A DNA stretch of 64,000 nucleotides, from assembly GCA_963693365.1 (NCBI GenBank), contig CAVNZM010000003.1:620001-684000 (forward strand). The letters are read 5' to 3'. The notes beneath the pieces were generated by a model. The model was not told where the DNA came from and searched no databases. It worked only from the letters and a program-made list of their open reading frames with translations. A program made the translations under genes and the position numbers. This DNA is from Amoebidium appalachense (lineage: Eukaryota > Ichthyosporea). Position 1 is the stretch's first letter. Each line of letters starts with the position of its first letter. Positions 1-29,467 of the stretch are shown here, one piece after another.

Positions 1-596
<596 letters not shown>

Positions 597-733
597 GAAC
601 GAACGAGAATACTTTTATCTGAAGTGTACACGCTTTTTAGGAGAAGGAAGTCAAGAAAATAACCTACGAGAAAACACACACACAAAGAAGTGTTTACATC
701 ACTTGAATTGTGCATAGAAATACAGTAGCCGCC

Positions 734-1058
734 TTAAGATGTCCACAAAGTTAACATGGAATAACCATATAATAACATTTGGATAACCGTGAATTAACAT
801 TAGGATAATCAAGGAATAACATTTGGATAGTCAAGGAATAACATTTGGATAGTCAAGGAATCACATTGGGATAGTCAAGGAATAACAACTGGATAGTCAT
901 GAAAGAACATTTAGATAGCCACCGGATAAAACCTGGAAAACCTTGAAATAACACTTGGACAATTCAGATTTACCCTTGGATATTCAAGAAGCAACACCTG
1001 TATAACCATGGAATAACACTTGGATAACCTTGAGATAACCCTTGGATAACCCTTGAAA
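734..1058. repeat. 22-nt degenerate minisatellite
   Basis: About 14 imperfect copies of a unit like gaataacatttggatagtca run up to the splice acceptor at 1063-1064. The last degenerate copies merge into the intron's 3' end (cttgaaatttcag). I see no coding sequence here. Confidence 0.85.
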
Positions 1059-1064
1059 TTTCAG

Positions 1065-3113
<2,049 letters not shown>

Positions 3114-3136
3114 AGCCTCACTGGAGGAGAAATAAG

Positions 3137-3213
<77 letters not shown>

Positions 3214-4363
3214 CCCTCTTATTATCCCACCCTCCTACTATTTTTTTTTTTTGGAAATAATATAAGCAAGTGCTAGTGAGACATATGATTCGAATGCCTT
3301 AGTCGTTGTTGGTTGTTGTTTGTAGGTCGACTCTGCACAAAAACATGCACGAAGGGATTACAGGATCAATGATCGTTTGGTCTGCCATGGTAAATCTACA
3401 TATCTGAAAAAATACTATCGGTTTTTTTTTTTTTTCTTTTCTTTTTCTTTTTCTCTTTGGATATGTATGCCATTTGTTTGAGGAGTTTCAATGCTTATTA
3501 TCCAAGTAGATATACCAAAATGTATCATACTGCACCGGTGAATGAGTACTGTCTGTGAGAGTGTGCGGTAAGGGATGGTTTGGGACACTTCCCCTTTAAA
3601 ATCTTTTTATTTTTTTTATATTTTTTTTTTATCACGTTTTATTCCCGGAGGGCCTTTTCAGGCCCTCTAGGGAAACTACCGTCTACCACACAGCACCGAC
3701 AGTACACTAGTTAAGGTGCTATCTATGAGTTCAGCTAAGCCAAACCATCCTTCACAACCTAACTATAAGTACACACTTTGCCCAGGATTACTACTCCAGC
3801 CACGCTCCCCTTTAATATCAGTCTGTCAAATTGTAAAGCAAAATTTGTTAACACCCCTTTTCTCTTTCGTTTGTTTTTCCTTACCAAGACCTCCTAGCTT
3901 TCGTATCTCCTTCTTTTTTCTCGCTTCTCTCTTTCTCCCTTTTTTTCTTTTGTTAATTGCTCCCTCCATATCTTGATACTTGGCTCATTTCAGGCCAACA
4001 CGTCAACATCACACGCGCTTTTGTGTTCTATGTTTTGCATGTAGCTTGAGTGCTTAAAGAAGCAGTGTGTTTCTTCATATCGTTATGAACCCGGTCCTGC
4101 ATGTATGTATTTTCCTAATTCAAATTTACGAGGTTCGAAAACTTTAAACACGTGCAACGGCAGTCCATAGACTCCTATGTGAATGTAATAAAATAAAATC
4201 CTATTTGGGCGCAATGTCATAGTACAGTAACTTATAGAATGGTATTGGTTATTAGGGAATAGTTAGATTTTCCACGAACCAAAAAAATAAACTGAGTTGT
4301 AATTTTCTGGACAAGCTGATCGAGTCACACAATAAGACGAAGGCTACCTTACCCCCCCCCCCC

Positions 4364-4394
<31 letters not shown>

Positions 4395-4703
4395 ACACAA
4401 GGGGGCAAAAAAAAAAAAAAAATTAAAAAAAAAAATTTAAAAAAAAAAAAAAAAAAGGGACCCCCTGGGCCGGGGACAACCGTTAGCCACCCCGTATACC
4501 TGCATGCCCCCCGGGCTAGATCTGTCGGCCAGACAGCAGCATATTCTTATATAAGAAAAACGTAGGAATACTTTGGATATTCAATATGATGTACGTGCGT
4601 GTGAATGTGTGTGTGAGCGTACGTGTACGTGTACGCGTACGCGTGGGAGGGGGAGGTGGTGGTTTTGACGGGAGTGATATATGCGCTGTGTACACATGCA
4701 TGT

Positions 4704-4773
<70 letters not shown>

Positions 4774-5479
4774 TGGGGAGAGAGGGCGAGGTGGCAATCA
4801 TGCATGCTATGTAATCGAATCCTTGTCTAAACACAAAATATCCATTTCACGAAGTTTGGCTATTTAGCACTACGGACGAACGGTGTGCACATGTAGACAT
4901 GGCCGAGATATACAATAAATTCTAACAGATTAAATCGCCAAGTGCAAGTGCACAGCACTGGCTGTCTGGCATGGAGCCTATTCATGCATATTATAGATTA
5001 TATATTGGGTAGACCTGAGAGATACCATGAAAATAACTGTCTGGCATGCAAGCCTCAGTCCAATTTAAAAACAATTAAACACACCGGTCACATTTTCGAT
5101 TGGCCAATTCACAGTAAGGCTTTAACAGTATTCCATAAATGTAAACTGTTAATCCTTGCTCCCTTAACATCAATATTAGGATAAGCACGAAATCCTTCTT
5201 TTTGATTGGCCTATGCGTATAAAGTCATATTCATTAGATATCCCAACATACAACTGTCGCGATACATTCGTACATTTGCTTCCGCATACTTCTATAGAAT
5301 CTCAGACCAATAACAAAACGGTATGCATAACAACATTAAAAATAGTCATAACAACATAAAAAATAGTTCCTTTCTGACCTATACAACGCAAATACATACA
5401 GTACACAGAAGGAAAAAACCTCATGCTGCAATTAGGCTTGATTGGTGTGCGCGGCGCGTGAATGATTGTGTCCCGGTGC

Positions 5480-5556
<77 letters not shown>

Positions 5557-5879
5557 CGCACGCACACGTGTCCGTGTGTGTGGATGTCGAGTGCAAATGA
5601 GCAAAGGGTTCGCACACATGCGTTTGTGCCGCGCACTTGCACTACTGTGTGCTATGATATTAATGATACACAGGCATCTACAACCGTGAGCGTGTGTGCA
5701 CGTGTGTGTGCCTCCACTCCTTTCCACATGCTTCTAGTCGGTGCCAGGTAGACGTTACAGAGTGTCTCGGATTCCCATACTGCTTCCGTGCTTGATCTGC
5801 ATGAAATTTGGGGTTTTTAGTGTCAATATGCTTTCAGTTTGGGGTCTATAGTGGTAATAAGCATTAACATTTGGGGGTA
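3114..5879. other. Intergenic region between convergent genes
   Basis: No exon or RNA gene is convincing here. It contains poly(C) at 3139-3211, a small hairpin at 3647-3668, an AATAAA cluster near 4190, poly(C) plus (AC)n near 4350-4400, oligo(A) at 4408-4456, (GT)n-G(n) at 4703-4769 and (GT)n at 5480-5554. The PHD gene points into it from the left and the PAS gene from the right. Confidence 0.6.
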
Positions 5880-6118
5880 TGGTGTTTATCTGCATGAAAT
5901 TTGGGGTTATTGTGTTTATCTGCATGAAATTTGGGGTTATAGTGCATGAAATTTGGGGTTATTGTGTTTATCTGCATGAAATTTGGGGTTATAGTGCATG
6001 AAATTTGGGGTTATTGTGTTTATCTGCATGAAATTTGGGGTTATAGTGCATGAAATTTGGGGTTATAGTGTTTATCTGCATGAAATTTGGGGTTATAGTG
6101 TTTATCTGCATGAAATTT
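5880..6118. repeat. 30/22-nt minisatellite just past the PAS gene stop
   Basis: Tandem units of tgcatgaaatttggggttat followed by agtgtttatc (30 nt) alternate with a 22-nt short form that lacks the last eight bases. Because 22 is not a multiple of three, no reading frame is preserved through the array. Confidence 0.9.
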
Positions 6119-6188
6119 GAAGTTTTTAAGTGTGTGATTTCTACGAGGAATAAGAGTGACAAAGAGGTTCACGATATGTGGAAGCACC

Positions 6189-21948
<15,760 letters not shown>

Positions 21949-22620
21949 GGTGCTTCTGGCAGCTGACAGGGACGGCCAGCTCAGTTTGACGGTCAGAATC
22001 TAGGCTACAGTTGATATTCTAAAATTATTGTCAAATCAAAACATGGCCACTTTCACCGGCAGCTCGTAGTACTTGCTCCGGCTTTGGGATAACAGTACTG
22101 AAGTTTTTTCTTCAAAAGCCTTTTATTTTCTTTCACAGTTCGTAGTGCTTTGCAAACTGGGCCAAAACAGAAATTGACAACAGGCTGACAACCTGTACGC
22201 AAGCATGTATACAGCTGCAGTAAACTTTGGGAAAAACATGGAGAGTTTTTTTTTTTGGCACACCTATACTGTAGGTTTCTTTTTATTGCGTGGACACTGC
22301 CGGGGGCCCCGCCACACTCGACGACTACTGCGTTTTCCAGCGCAGCCAATCAAATGCAGCTAGGTGACATACATACATGCTACGGCATCGTAGTATACGA
22401 CGCCCCCTATTACATATTATGGGGAGGCTAGCATCGGTAGCTCCGAAAGAAAGTTAAGACACCGCCGGATCACAATATCATACTGTGCAGCATCAATGTG
22501 ATCTAGGATAGTCATTTTATACTTAGCTTGATTCATCAAGCACTATTTAGAGTGTATTCTAGGGCAATCATTGGTTGAAATAGTGTTTCTAACAATGATA
22601 GCCCATTGGGTGAGCTACTT
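21949..22620. other. Upstream region of the PAS gene and flank of retroelement DNA
   Basis: It should hold the PAS promoter on the minus strand. I see no strong TATA box for it. A GC-rich patch at 22300-22350 could be a core promoter or a 5' non-coding exon. Nothing else is identifiable. Confidence 0.4.
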
Positions 22621-22623
22621 TGG

Positions 22624-22630
22624 TATATAA
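22624..22630 (+). promoter_or_regulatory. TATA box upstream of the gag-like ORF
   Basis: TATATAA in the context tttggtatataaggagcg lies 164 bases before the ATG at 22794. The spacing suits a retroelement or gene promoter with an untranslated leader. Confidence 0.45.
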
Positions 22631-22793
22631 GGAGCGAACTCCTACTAGTCGTTAGCTCATTTCCCAACGTCGCACCCACTTCATGCGACGTTTTTGGCGA
22701 GAGCTCGGTTTAGGTTGCAGTCCCCTTCGCACACTTAGATCTAAGTAAGCTACGGTAGGTGGCAGAACTTGTCACCCTAATTCCTCGCCTAGC

Positions 22794-23537
22794 ATGGAGA
22801 ACGCCGCCTTCAACCTGTATAGCGCCGAGGTTCGCAGGCTCTTTCCGGCTGATAACCACAACAAGGAGGAGTCGGACGAGCAGCGGTGTGAGCGCCTTCG
22901 GCAAACTTGGAACCCGCAGCAAAACGTGCTACGACTCACCCGCGGCGAGTTCGTGGAGTCGCACGCGTCTCTACAAGCCGTCGAGCATTTTGTGGTTGAC
23001 GGGCGTTTCCCATTTGGCCCACGGCCCTTGTCGTCAGACGGATTGTTCCCTGGGGGAGACCTCCCCAAGCCCATCAAGGAGGAGGCTGAACAGTGGATAG
23101 GGCTGGTCAACGCGGGTGTGCAGGCGCTCAATTTGGTTGCTGCACTACCCAAGCTAGCCAACGAGTCGGCGGACGCCTTTGCGGCCCGTCAGCTTACCCT
23201 GCTCCGCGAGCTCGTCGTCGACCTCATCAGTTACGGCGGCGACAGACTCCAGCTGTTGTACATTCGGCGCGCGGAGGGTCACGCAGTTGCAGAGGTCGCC
23301 CGCGCCCAAATTGAGAAGACGTACAACCCCAAGTACGGCGCCAAGTGGTCCAAGGCTGTTGCGCACGCAAAACAGAAGGAGCGCGAATCCGAGCTGGTTC
23401 GCGCATCGGCCAACAAGCAAGCTAGCGAGGGCGGGCCCGCGGGCCCCTACACGCACGAGGGCGGCCGCGGAGGCTACCCCAACCCCAACAGGACGGCACC
23501 AAGCGGCGGTCACTCTACCGGCGCTCCGCGCCAGTAG
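22794..23537 (+). CDS. Orphan gag-like ORF (247 aa), class unknown
   Basis: A clean GC-rich ORF starting MENAAFNLYSAEV. The mainly helical middle (WIGLVNAGVQALNLVAALP, then ARQLTLLRELVVDLISYGG) is followed by a basic stretch (KWSKAVAHAKQKERE) and a Gly/Pro-rich tail (EGGRGGYPNPN). Helical body plus basic Gly-rich tail resembles a nucleocapsid-type protein of a retroelement, possibly DIRS-like. I see no zinc knuckle and no pol domain in frame after it. Codon use (GCG, CGC, CTC) differs from the Ty1 and Ty3 elements nearby. Confidence 0.5.
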   Translation: MENAAFNLYSAEVRRLFPADNHNKEESDEQRCERLRQTWNPQQNVLRLTRGEFVESHASLQAVEHFVVDGRFPFGPRPLSSDGLFPGGDLPKPIKEEAEQWIGLVNAGVQALNLVAALPKLANESADAFAARQLTLLRELVVDLISYGGDRLQLLYIRRAEGHAVAEVARAQIEKTYNPKYGAKWSKAVAHAKQKERESELVRASANKQASEGGPAGPYTHEGGRGGYPNPNRTAPSGGHSTGAPRQ

Positions 23538-23591
23538 AGGTCCCTTCGCCTTCCTTCTCCCAGCGGCGTACGCTGGGCACTGTACCATAGC

Positions 23592-23709
23592 GCAGCAATA
23601 TTCCCCAAAAATTTGGTTTACTTTGAGTTACACTGTTCTACCGTATTGAAATACAGCAATATTCCCCAAAAATTTGGTTTACTTTGAGTTACACTGTTCT
23701 ACCGTATTG
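23592..23709. repeat. 61-bp tandem duplication
   Basis: The segment cagcaatattccccaaaaat through ctaccgtattga occurs twice, offset by 61 bases, with almost no differences. It lies just after the gag-like ORF. Confidence 0.95.
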
Positions 23710-23755
23710 AGTTTCCACGTTCTTCCATTCGTTGTTTATTAGGTCGCTGCGGAAA

Positions 23756-24085
23756 ATGCCCCTCTGGGCCTTGAACTTCGCCACCGCGGCGGGGGACACT
23801 GTCCCGGTAGTTTCTGCACCTGCCCCTTCCCCAGCACCCGCGGAGCCGCCAAGGCCGGTGATTATTTTGCCCGATCAAGAAGGTGGTGTGGGCGGCCCAG
23901 CTGCGGGGCCCCCTCCCACTGTGGATGTACAACCCGCGGCGACGGGGCGTGTTTATGTTTCTCCCATCGGCGACTTTGGTGCGTGGCGTGCGGCTGTGGT
24001 CCAATCTATGCCCTCAACCCTCCGGGCAAATGTTGATGTTTTGATCAGCAACACCCTTGCCGCCACCACCTGGGAGCGCTACTGA
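23756..24085 (+). CDS. Hypothetical 109-aa Pro/Ala-rich ORF
   Basis: ATG at 23756 (MPLWALNFATAAGDT), then a Pro/Ala-rich middle (APAPSPAPAEPP) and YVSPIGDFGAWRAAVV. It may be a second product of the element that encodes the gag-like ORF. No domain is recognised. Confidence 0.3.
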   Translation: MPLWALNFATAAGDTVPVVSAPAPSPAPAEPPRPVIILPDQEGGVGGPAAGPPPTVDVQPAATGRVYVSPIGDFGAWRAAVVQSMPSTLRANVDVLISNTLAATTWERY

Positions 24086-24602
24086 CATACTAATCCGTCT
24101 CAGCAGATTAGCCTAAGTCTACGATCGAGATCGGGGGGGGGGGGGGGGGGGGGGGGGTGGCCCGGGTCCACAGATCATCAAGATCAAGTCCGGGGCCTCA
24201 AGATAGCTGTACAGCTGCGTGCATCTTGCCTCTGCCGGCGCAGTGCATTGGACCACGTCAGCCGGGACAGCCGACCAATAGAATTCTAATTAGTGTGTAG
24301 GATAGATCGTAGGAGGACTTAGGAATGTGATTGTTCGGGCAGAAGCCCTTTTGTAAGTATTGGCAAGGTTTGATAGTGTATGTTGCCAAACGTATTTATA
24401 TATTTAGATGTAGAGGAAAGGGGGGGAGGGAGGGGGGGGGAGGATAGTATGAAATGTAGATTTAGACTCTGCGGTGCCACTAGGGGGAGGGTGAGGGGTG
24501 AGACATGGATAAATATATTAGTTGAGTAGATCGACTTAGCTCGTGCAGGCGCACGATAAAAGTAGATCGGAATGTTTGGAATGTGGCATCGTAGGGGGCC
24601 AG
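24086..24602. other. Spacer before the LTR-module array
   Basis: It contains a G27-like run at 24134-24157, a T/G-rich unique stretch and purine runs near 24420-24445. No gene is visible. Confidence 0.5.
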
Positions 24603-27075
24603 TGTTGGAAGTAGAGTCCGCTGTGACTAGGGTCGTCGTGGCGCGCTTGGGCGCTGACCCGTTTTTTACTGCTTTCAGTGTGTTAACTCCATGACTGAAC
24701 TCCATGACTGAACTCCATGACTGAACTCCATGACTGAACTCCATGACTGAACTCCATGACTGAACTCCATGACTGAACTCCATGACTGAACTCCATGACT
24801 GAACTCCATGACTGAACTCCATGACTTAACTCCATGACTGAACTCCATGACTGAACTCCATGACTGAACTCCATGACTGACCTCCATGACTTAACTCCAT
24901 CACTGAACTCCATGACTGAACTCCATTTCTGCACCTGGCAGAGCCGTGGTTTATATACCCGTGGGGCAGCAGTCTGGAATGTAATCCGGATGCCAGGCGC
25001 TAATCGGATTGGTTACTTTCATTTAGAGATCTCTGGGACCAGTGAACCAATCGTTTGCAGTCAAAACACAATTGGCAACATTCCTCAACTATGCAGATGT
25101 GCATGTGGTGATCGAGTGTCAGCGTGTGTCTGTGTACACGGAACCAATTGTAAAGCTAACATACACATATTGTGGAGTGAGCGTAAGTCTGCACTCCAAC
25201 ACCCCTACCCAATTGGAGAAGTGTACACACCACTAGAGAAGAGAGAGTGAGTGTGGCTGCTTGCAGGGTAGACCGGGGTGTGCATTCCACTGTGGTGCGT
25301 GCCCCGCCAATGAAGTGGAATACTTGACGTTGATGTCGCAGGCTGCTGCGGATGGAGTTTGTGGAAGCGAAAGTCTCTAATGAAGTTAGAGGCCGCGGTG
25401 TCGTGTCTGGGCCCATAACCCTGTTGGAAGTAGAGTCCGCTGTGACTAGGGTCGTCGTGGCGCGCTTGGGCGCTGACCCGTTTTTTACTGCTTTCAGTGT
25501 GTTAACTCCATGACTGAACTCCATGACTGAACTCCATTTCTGCACCTGGCAGAGCCGTGGTTTATATACCCGTGGGGCAGCAGTCTGGAATGTAATCCGG
25601 ATGCCAGGCGCTAATCGGATTGGTTACTTTCATTTAGAGATCTCTGGGACCAGTGAACCAATCGTTTGCAGTCAAAACACAATTGGCAACATTCCTCAAC
25701 TATGCAGATGTGCATGTGGTGATCGAGTGTCAGCGTGTGTCTGTGTACACGGAACCAATTGTAAAGCTAACATACACATATTGTGGAGTGAGCGTAAGTC
25801 TGCACTCCAACACCCCTACCCAATTGGAGAAGTGTACACACCACTAGAGAAGAGAGAGTGAGTGTGGCTGCTTGCAGGGTAGACCGGGGTGTGCATTCCA
25901 CTGTGGTGCGTGCCCCGCCAATGAAGTGGAATACTTGACGTTGATGTCGCAGGCTGCTGCGGATGGAGTTTGTGGAAGCGAAAGTCTCTAATGAAGTTAG
26001 AGGCCGCGGTGTCGTGTCTGGGCCCATAACCCTGTTGGAAGTAGAGTCCGCTGTGACTAGGGTCGTCGTGGCGCGCTTGGGCGCTGACCCGTTTTTTACT
26101 GCTTTCAGTGTGTTAACTCCATGACTGAACTCCATGACTGACCTCCATGACTTAACTCCATCACTGAACTCCATGACTGAACTCCATTTCTGCACCTGGC
26201 AGAGCCGTGGTTTATATACCCGTGGGGCAGCAGTCTGGAATGTAATCCGGATGCCAGGCGCTAATCGGATTGGTTACTTTCATTTAGAGATCTCTGGGAC
26301 CAGTGAACCAATCGTTTGCAGTCAAAACACAATTGGCAACATTCCTCAACTATGCAGATGTGCATGTGGTGATCGAGTGTCAGCGTGTGTCTGTGTACAC
26401 GGAACCAATTGTAAAGCTAACATACACATATTGTGGAGTGAGCGTAAGTCTGCACTCCAACACCCCTACCCAATTGGAGAAGTGTACACACCACTAGAGA
26501 AGAGAGAGTGAGTGTGGCTGCTTGCAGGGTAGACCGGGGTGTGCATTCCACTGTGGTGCGTGCCCCGCCAATGAAGTGGAATACTTGACGTTGATGTCGC
26601 AGGCTGCTGCGGATGGAGTTTGTGGAAGCGAAAGTCTCTAATGAAGTTAGAGGCCGCGGTGTCGTGTCTGGGCCCATAATCCTGTTGGAAGTAGAGTCCG
26701 CTGTGACTAGGGTCGTCGTGGCGCGCTTGGGCGCTGACCCGTTTTTTTACTGCTTTCAGTGTGTTAACTCCATGACTGAACTCCATGACTGAACTCCATT
26801 TCTGCACCTGGCAGAGCCGTGGTTTATATACCCGTGGGGCAGCAGTCTGGAATGTAATCCGGATGCCAGGCGCTAATCGGATTGGTTACTTTCATTTAGA
26901 GATCTCTGGGACCAGTGAACCAATCGTTTGCAGTCAAAACACAATTGGCAACATTCCTCAACTATGCAGATGTGCATGTGGTGATCGAGTGTCAGCGTGT
27001 GTCTGTGTACACGGAACCAATTGTAAAGCTAACATACACATATTGTGGAGTGAGCGTAAGTCTGCACTCCAACAG
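24603..27075 (+). repeat. Tandem array of LTR-like promoter modules (3 full units and a partial fourth)
   Basis: Units begin TGTTGGAAGTAGAGTCCGCT at 24603, 25422, 26033 and 26683, giving lengths of 819, 611 and 650 bases. The copies are nearly identical apart from the number of internal 13-bp repeats. Each contains tttatatacccg, a TATA-like box, at about 24950, 25560, 26211 and 26822. The fourth unit leaves the pattern near 27075 and continues into a different sequence with a polyadenylation signal and then ORFs, as expected if it is the U3 of a real LTR whose promoter part was amplified. Confidence 0.8.
24687..24926. repeat. 13-bp minisatellite (ctccatgactgaa)n
   Basis: About 18 copies occur in the first module, against two to five in the others. 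Translations of this stretch are artefacts. Confidence 0.95.
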
Positions 27076-27350
27076 CCAGGTGATGATGATCTTTGAGGGC
27101 ACGGCCTTGATGGCCTCAGTTGTAACTTAGTCTCATTCCGTACGGATCTAAGTTTGCCCGTCGGAGCCTGGTCTGAATAAACTTTACCGTTTTTCCGTAC
27201 ACGTTCGTTCCTTTTCGTGTGTGTACACTTAGTAGAGTGCCGCGTCTCTAGTACATATACATTAGGTTACGACAAGCTACACCTTTCTTTTAGTGCGGTT
27301 TCTCGCGCTAGGGTAACGCGGTGACAGTTCCTTCTGGGCTGTTGCTACAC
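26683..27350 (+). mobile_element. Probable 5' LTR of a Ty3-like element
   Basis: It starts TGTTGG, with a TATA-like box at 26822 and AATAAA near 27176 (gtctgaataaactt). The 3' limit is not fixed because no second LTR is in view. ORFs of the element start at 27438. Confidence 0.4.
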
Positions 27351-27437
27351 CTCAAACACACAGAAAAAAAAAACAAAAAACAAAAAAAAACATAAACACA
27401 ACCACTGTGGCACACGAGTTCGGGCACACACCACACA

Positions 27438-27662
27438 ATGGCTAAGTTTAACGTAGACATGTTCTACGCATTGGCAGCGGAGGATAGCTCCCTGCACACA
27501 CAGGTACCACAGGTTCATACACTAGACGTTAGACAGACCACAGCTTTTAGTTTACACTCAAACACCAGCGGTCGTGGGCGTGGTGGACGTAGCGGACAGC
27601 AGCAGTTCGACGAGGGGCATCGTCGTGGGTCCTCAAGACAGCGTCGAGGTGGTATGGCATGA
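27438..27662 (+). CDS. N-terminal ORF of the broken Ty3-like element (74 aa)
   Basis: MAKFNVDMFYALAAEDSS, then an Arg/Gly-rich end (GRGRGGRSGQQQF and RRGSSRQRRGG) of nucleic-acid-binding type. The next frame (from about 27660 to a TGA at 27934) continues with VNVLWLGEVPQPQVDG, suggesting a +1 break before 27660. Confidence 0.4.
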   Translation: MAKFNVDMFYALAAEDSSLHTQVPQVHTLDVRQTTAFSLHSNTSGRGRGGRSGQQQFDEGHRRGSSRQRRGGMA

Positions 27663-28038
27663 ATGTTTGTGGGGTGACTCTACCAAAGGTATGAATGGTG
27701 TGAATGTTTTGTGGTTGGGGGAGGTTCCCCAGCCACAAGTGGATGGTCTCAGTGTTTCTTGTCCCAACCCGGTGTTTGTTCTAACCACACCGGAGGGGGT
27801 TTCTGTGCCATTGTTCCCGGGAGGGGGGGGGACACACACGAGTAAAGGGGGAAGGGGGGGGCAGGCACAGACACGTAGAAACACACCACCACAACAACAT
27901 ACGACGGTTGCAGACACACCTACACCCACACCGTGACACACACCCACACATACACCAAACACACACACACCACCCACCCACACACCACACACACACACTC
28001 CACCACCACCCACATCACATACACACCCCACCCCACCC

Positions 28039-28473
28039 GTGCAGGCACCCCAGGTAGGTATGTTGCACGTAGGTATCGAGGGTGTGAGTCTTCGTGGGCA
28101 GGGTCTGGGTGTGAGTGATGATGTGTTGCTTGAATTGGAGGAGGATTTAGTTGGTTTTAGCCGGCATTATATAGACGTATGGTTAGCTGATGGTAAGTTG
28201 AAGGCTATTGCTTTGCTCGATGGAGGGGCTCAGGTTAATTGTGTGCATGCTTCGTTTATTCGTCGTTTTGATCAGGCCGGGGGGGAAATTCCTATTTTAG
28301 ATGCCTCTAGCACAGCCTTAGGTAGTGTTAGTAATAATAGCAGTATGTCTGTTGAAGGTGTTTGTGTGTTGCCGTGTGAGATAGGTGGCCAGGCTATGCA
28401 TATTGCTTGTTATGTGGTGAAGGATTTAGCTCAAAGTGTTTTGTTGGGAGCCCCATTTTCCATAGACATGTGA
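28039..28473 (+). CDS. Retropepsin-like aspartic protease of the Ty3-like element
   Basis: The frame carries AIALLDGGAQVNCVHASFI, where the usual D-T/S-G-A reads D-G-G-A, and later VLLGAPFSID, matching the C-terminal LLG motif of retropepsins. It would cut the element's Gag-Pol precursor. Replacement of the Ser/Thr next to the catalytic Asp by Gly is odd and may inactivate it. A TGA at 28471 ends the frame. Confidence 0.6.
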   Translation: MQAPQVGMLHVGIEGVSLRGQGLGVSDDVLLELEEDLVGFSRHYIDVWLADGKLKAIALLDGGAQVNCVHASFIRRFDQAGGEIPILDASSTALGSVSNNSSMSVEGVCVLPCEIGGQAMHIACYVVKDLAQSVLLGAPFSIDM

Positions 28474-29012
28474 ATGCTTTGTTTGAACGTACGAATGTTT
28501 TAGAATTGCAGTCCGGCGTTAAAATTAAAACCCATGATGGGCTCGACGGTTATCAGTCTGGTGCTAGAACGGTAGCTGAAGTAGTAATCGAGCCTTATCA
28601 GTGCCAAACGGTACGTGTCCGGGCCGGCAATCATGACGTTAGGATAGGGGATTTAGGGGTTTTTACTCCGAAAACCCCATTTCAGGAAGTGGCCCAATGG
28701 ACCCTTAGTAGGGTATGGCCGGATAAGACAATAGAAATAGAATTAGTGAATCCGGGCATCGAGCCTATAGTGATTAGGTCAGGTGTTTCCGTCGGTAGTT
28801 TCACTAATGAGATTGGTAGTATAGAGGTCTCTCTTATTACCCAAAAGGAGGATGCCGGCTCGAAGGGTGACTCAGGAGGAGGGGGAACAACTTTATTTAA
28901 CGTTAGCCACCAAAATGTCACCCGACACGATGGGGGGGGGGACCGGGACAGCACCGGTCCCACTCCCCCGACCCCCATCAGCAAACTTCATCCGGCATCC
29001 GAAACCCATTAA
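28407..29012 (+). CDS. Post-protease pol fragment of the Ty3-like element
   Basis: From about 28456 this frame continues the protein (HVNALFERTNVLEL, then VRVRAGNHDVRIGDLG and FTPKTPFQEVAQWTLSRVWP). It is a beta-rich stretch like the linker between protease and reverse transcriptase in Ty3 pol. It ends before any RT motif. The step from the protease frame is next to CCCC and TTTT runs. Confidence 0.45.
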   Translation: MLCGEGFSSKCFVGSPIFHRHVNALFERTNVLELQSGVKIKTHDGLDGYQSGARTVAEVVIEPYQCQTVRVRAGNHDVRIGDLGVFTPKTPFQEVAQWTLSRVWPDKTIEIELVNPGIEPIVIRSGVSVGSFTNEIGSIEVSLITQKEDAGSKGDSGGGGTTLFNVSHQNVTRHDGGGDRDSTGPTPPTPISKLHPASETH

Positions 29013-29467
29013 AACCCCATTAAAGATATCATAAACCCATAAACCCATCTTTTTGCCACTCTTTATCCCCCTCTTGTCTTTTAGATAACATAACAGCATC
29101 GTTTTGCTATCACGGATTTTCTGGATATCATTTTGGTATCTTTTGCTAGATATCTAAATGATCTCATAATGGGCTCATACGGAGCACCCTGAACCCATCG
29201 TTGTTCTATCCTGTATTCCATGTATTCAACAACCTCGTTATATCCGTATGATACCATTATGATAGTCTATTTGATATCATAAAATGTTTTTAGTCTGATG
29301 TTCAGAAGCGTTTTAGACATAATAAAGATATCTCTAAGAGCGGATTAGGAGCCCTTCACCATATCCTTATGGTAGCTATCACATATCCTTACGATATATA
29401 TGATAATCGATCATAAGATACATATATATCTATATGCGAACTCTCGTAAAACACCCGAGCTCCGCCA
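29013..29467. other. AT-rich DNA before the gap
   Basis: The word gatatc or atatc recurs at least eight times, alongside aaacccat repeats near 29010-29050. No gene is visible. Confidence 0.4.

Noticed and set aside
3647-3668. GC-rich hairpin like a bacterial terminator (gagggccttttcaggccctc)
   Set aside because: No U-tract follows, no bacterial gene is nearby, and the genome is spliced eukaryotic DNA.
5880-6118. CRISPR-like regularly spaced repeat
   Set aside because: Units are contiguous, without unique spacers, and the sequence is eukaryotic.
22053-22349. Minus-strand 98-aa ORF as an upstream PAS exon
   Set aside because: Composition is not convincing, and the ATG at 21948 with a good donor and correct phase already starts the protein.
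24675-24934. Minus-strand ORFs repeating MEFSHGVQSWSSV
   Set aside because: Direct translation of the 13-bp minisatellite; three units make 39 nt, so every frame stays open.
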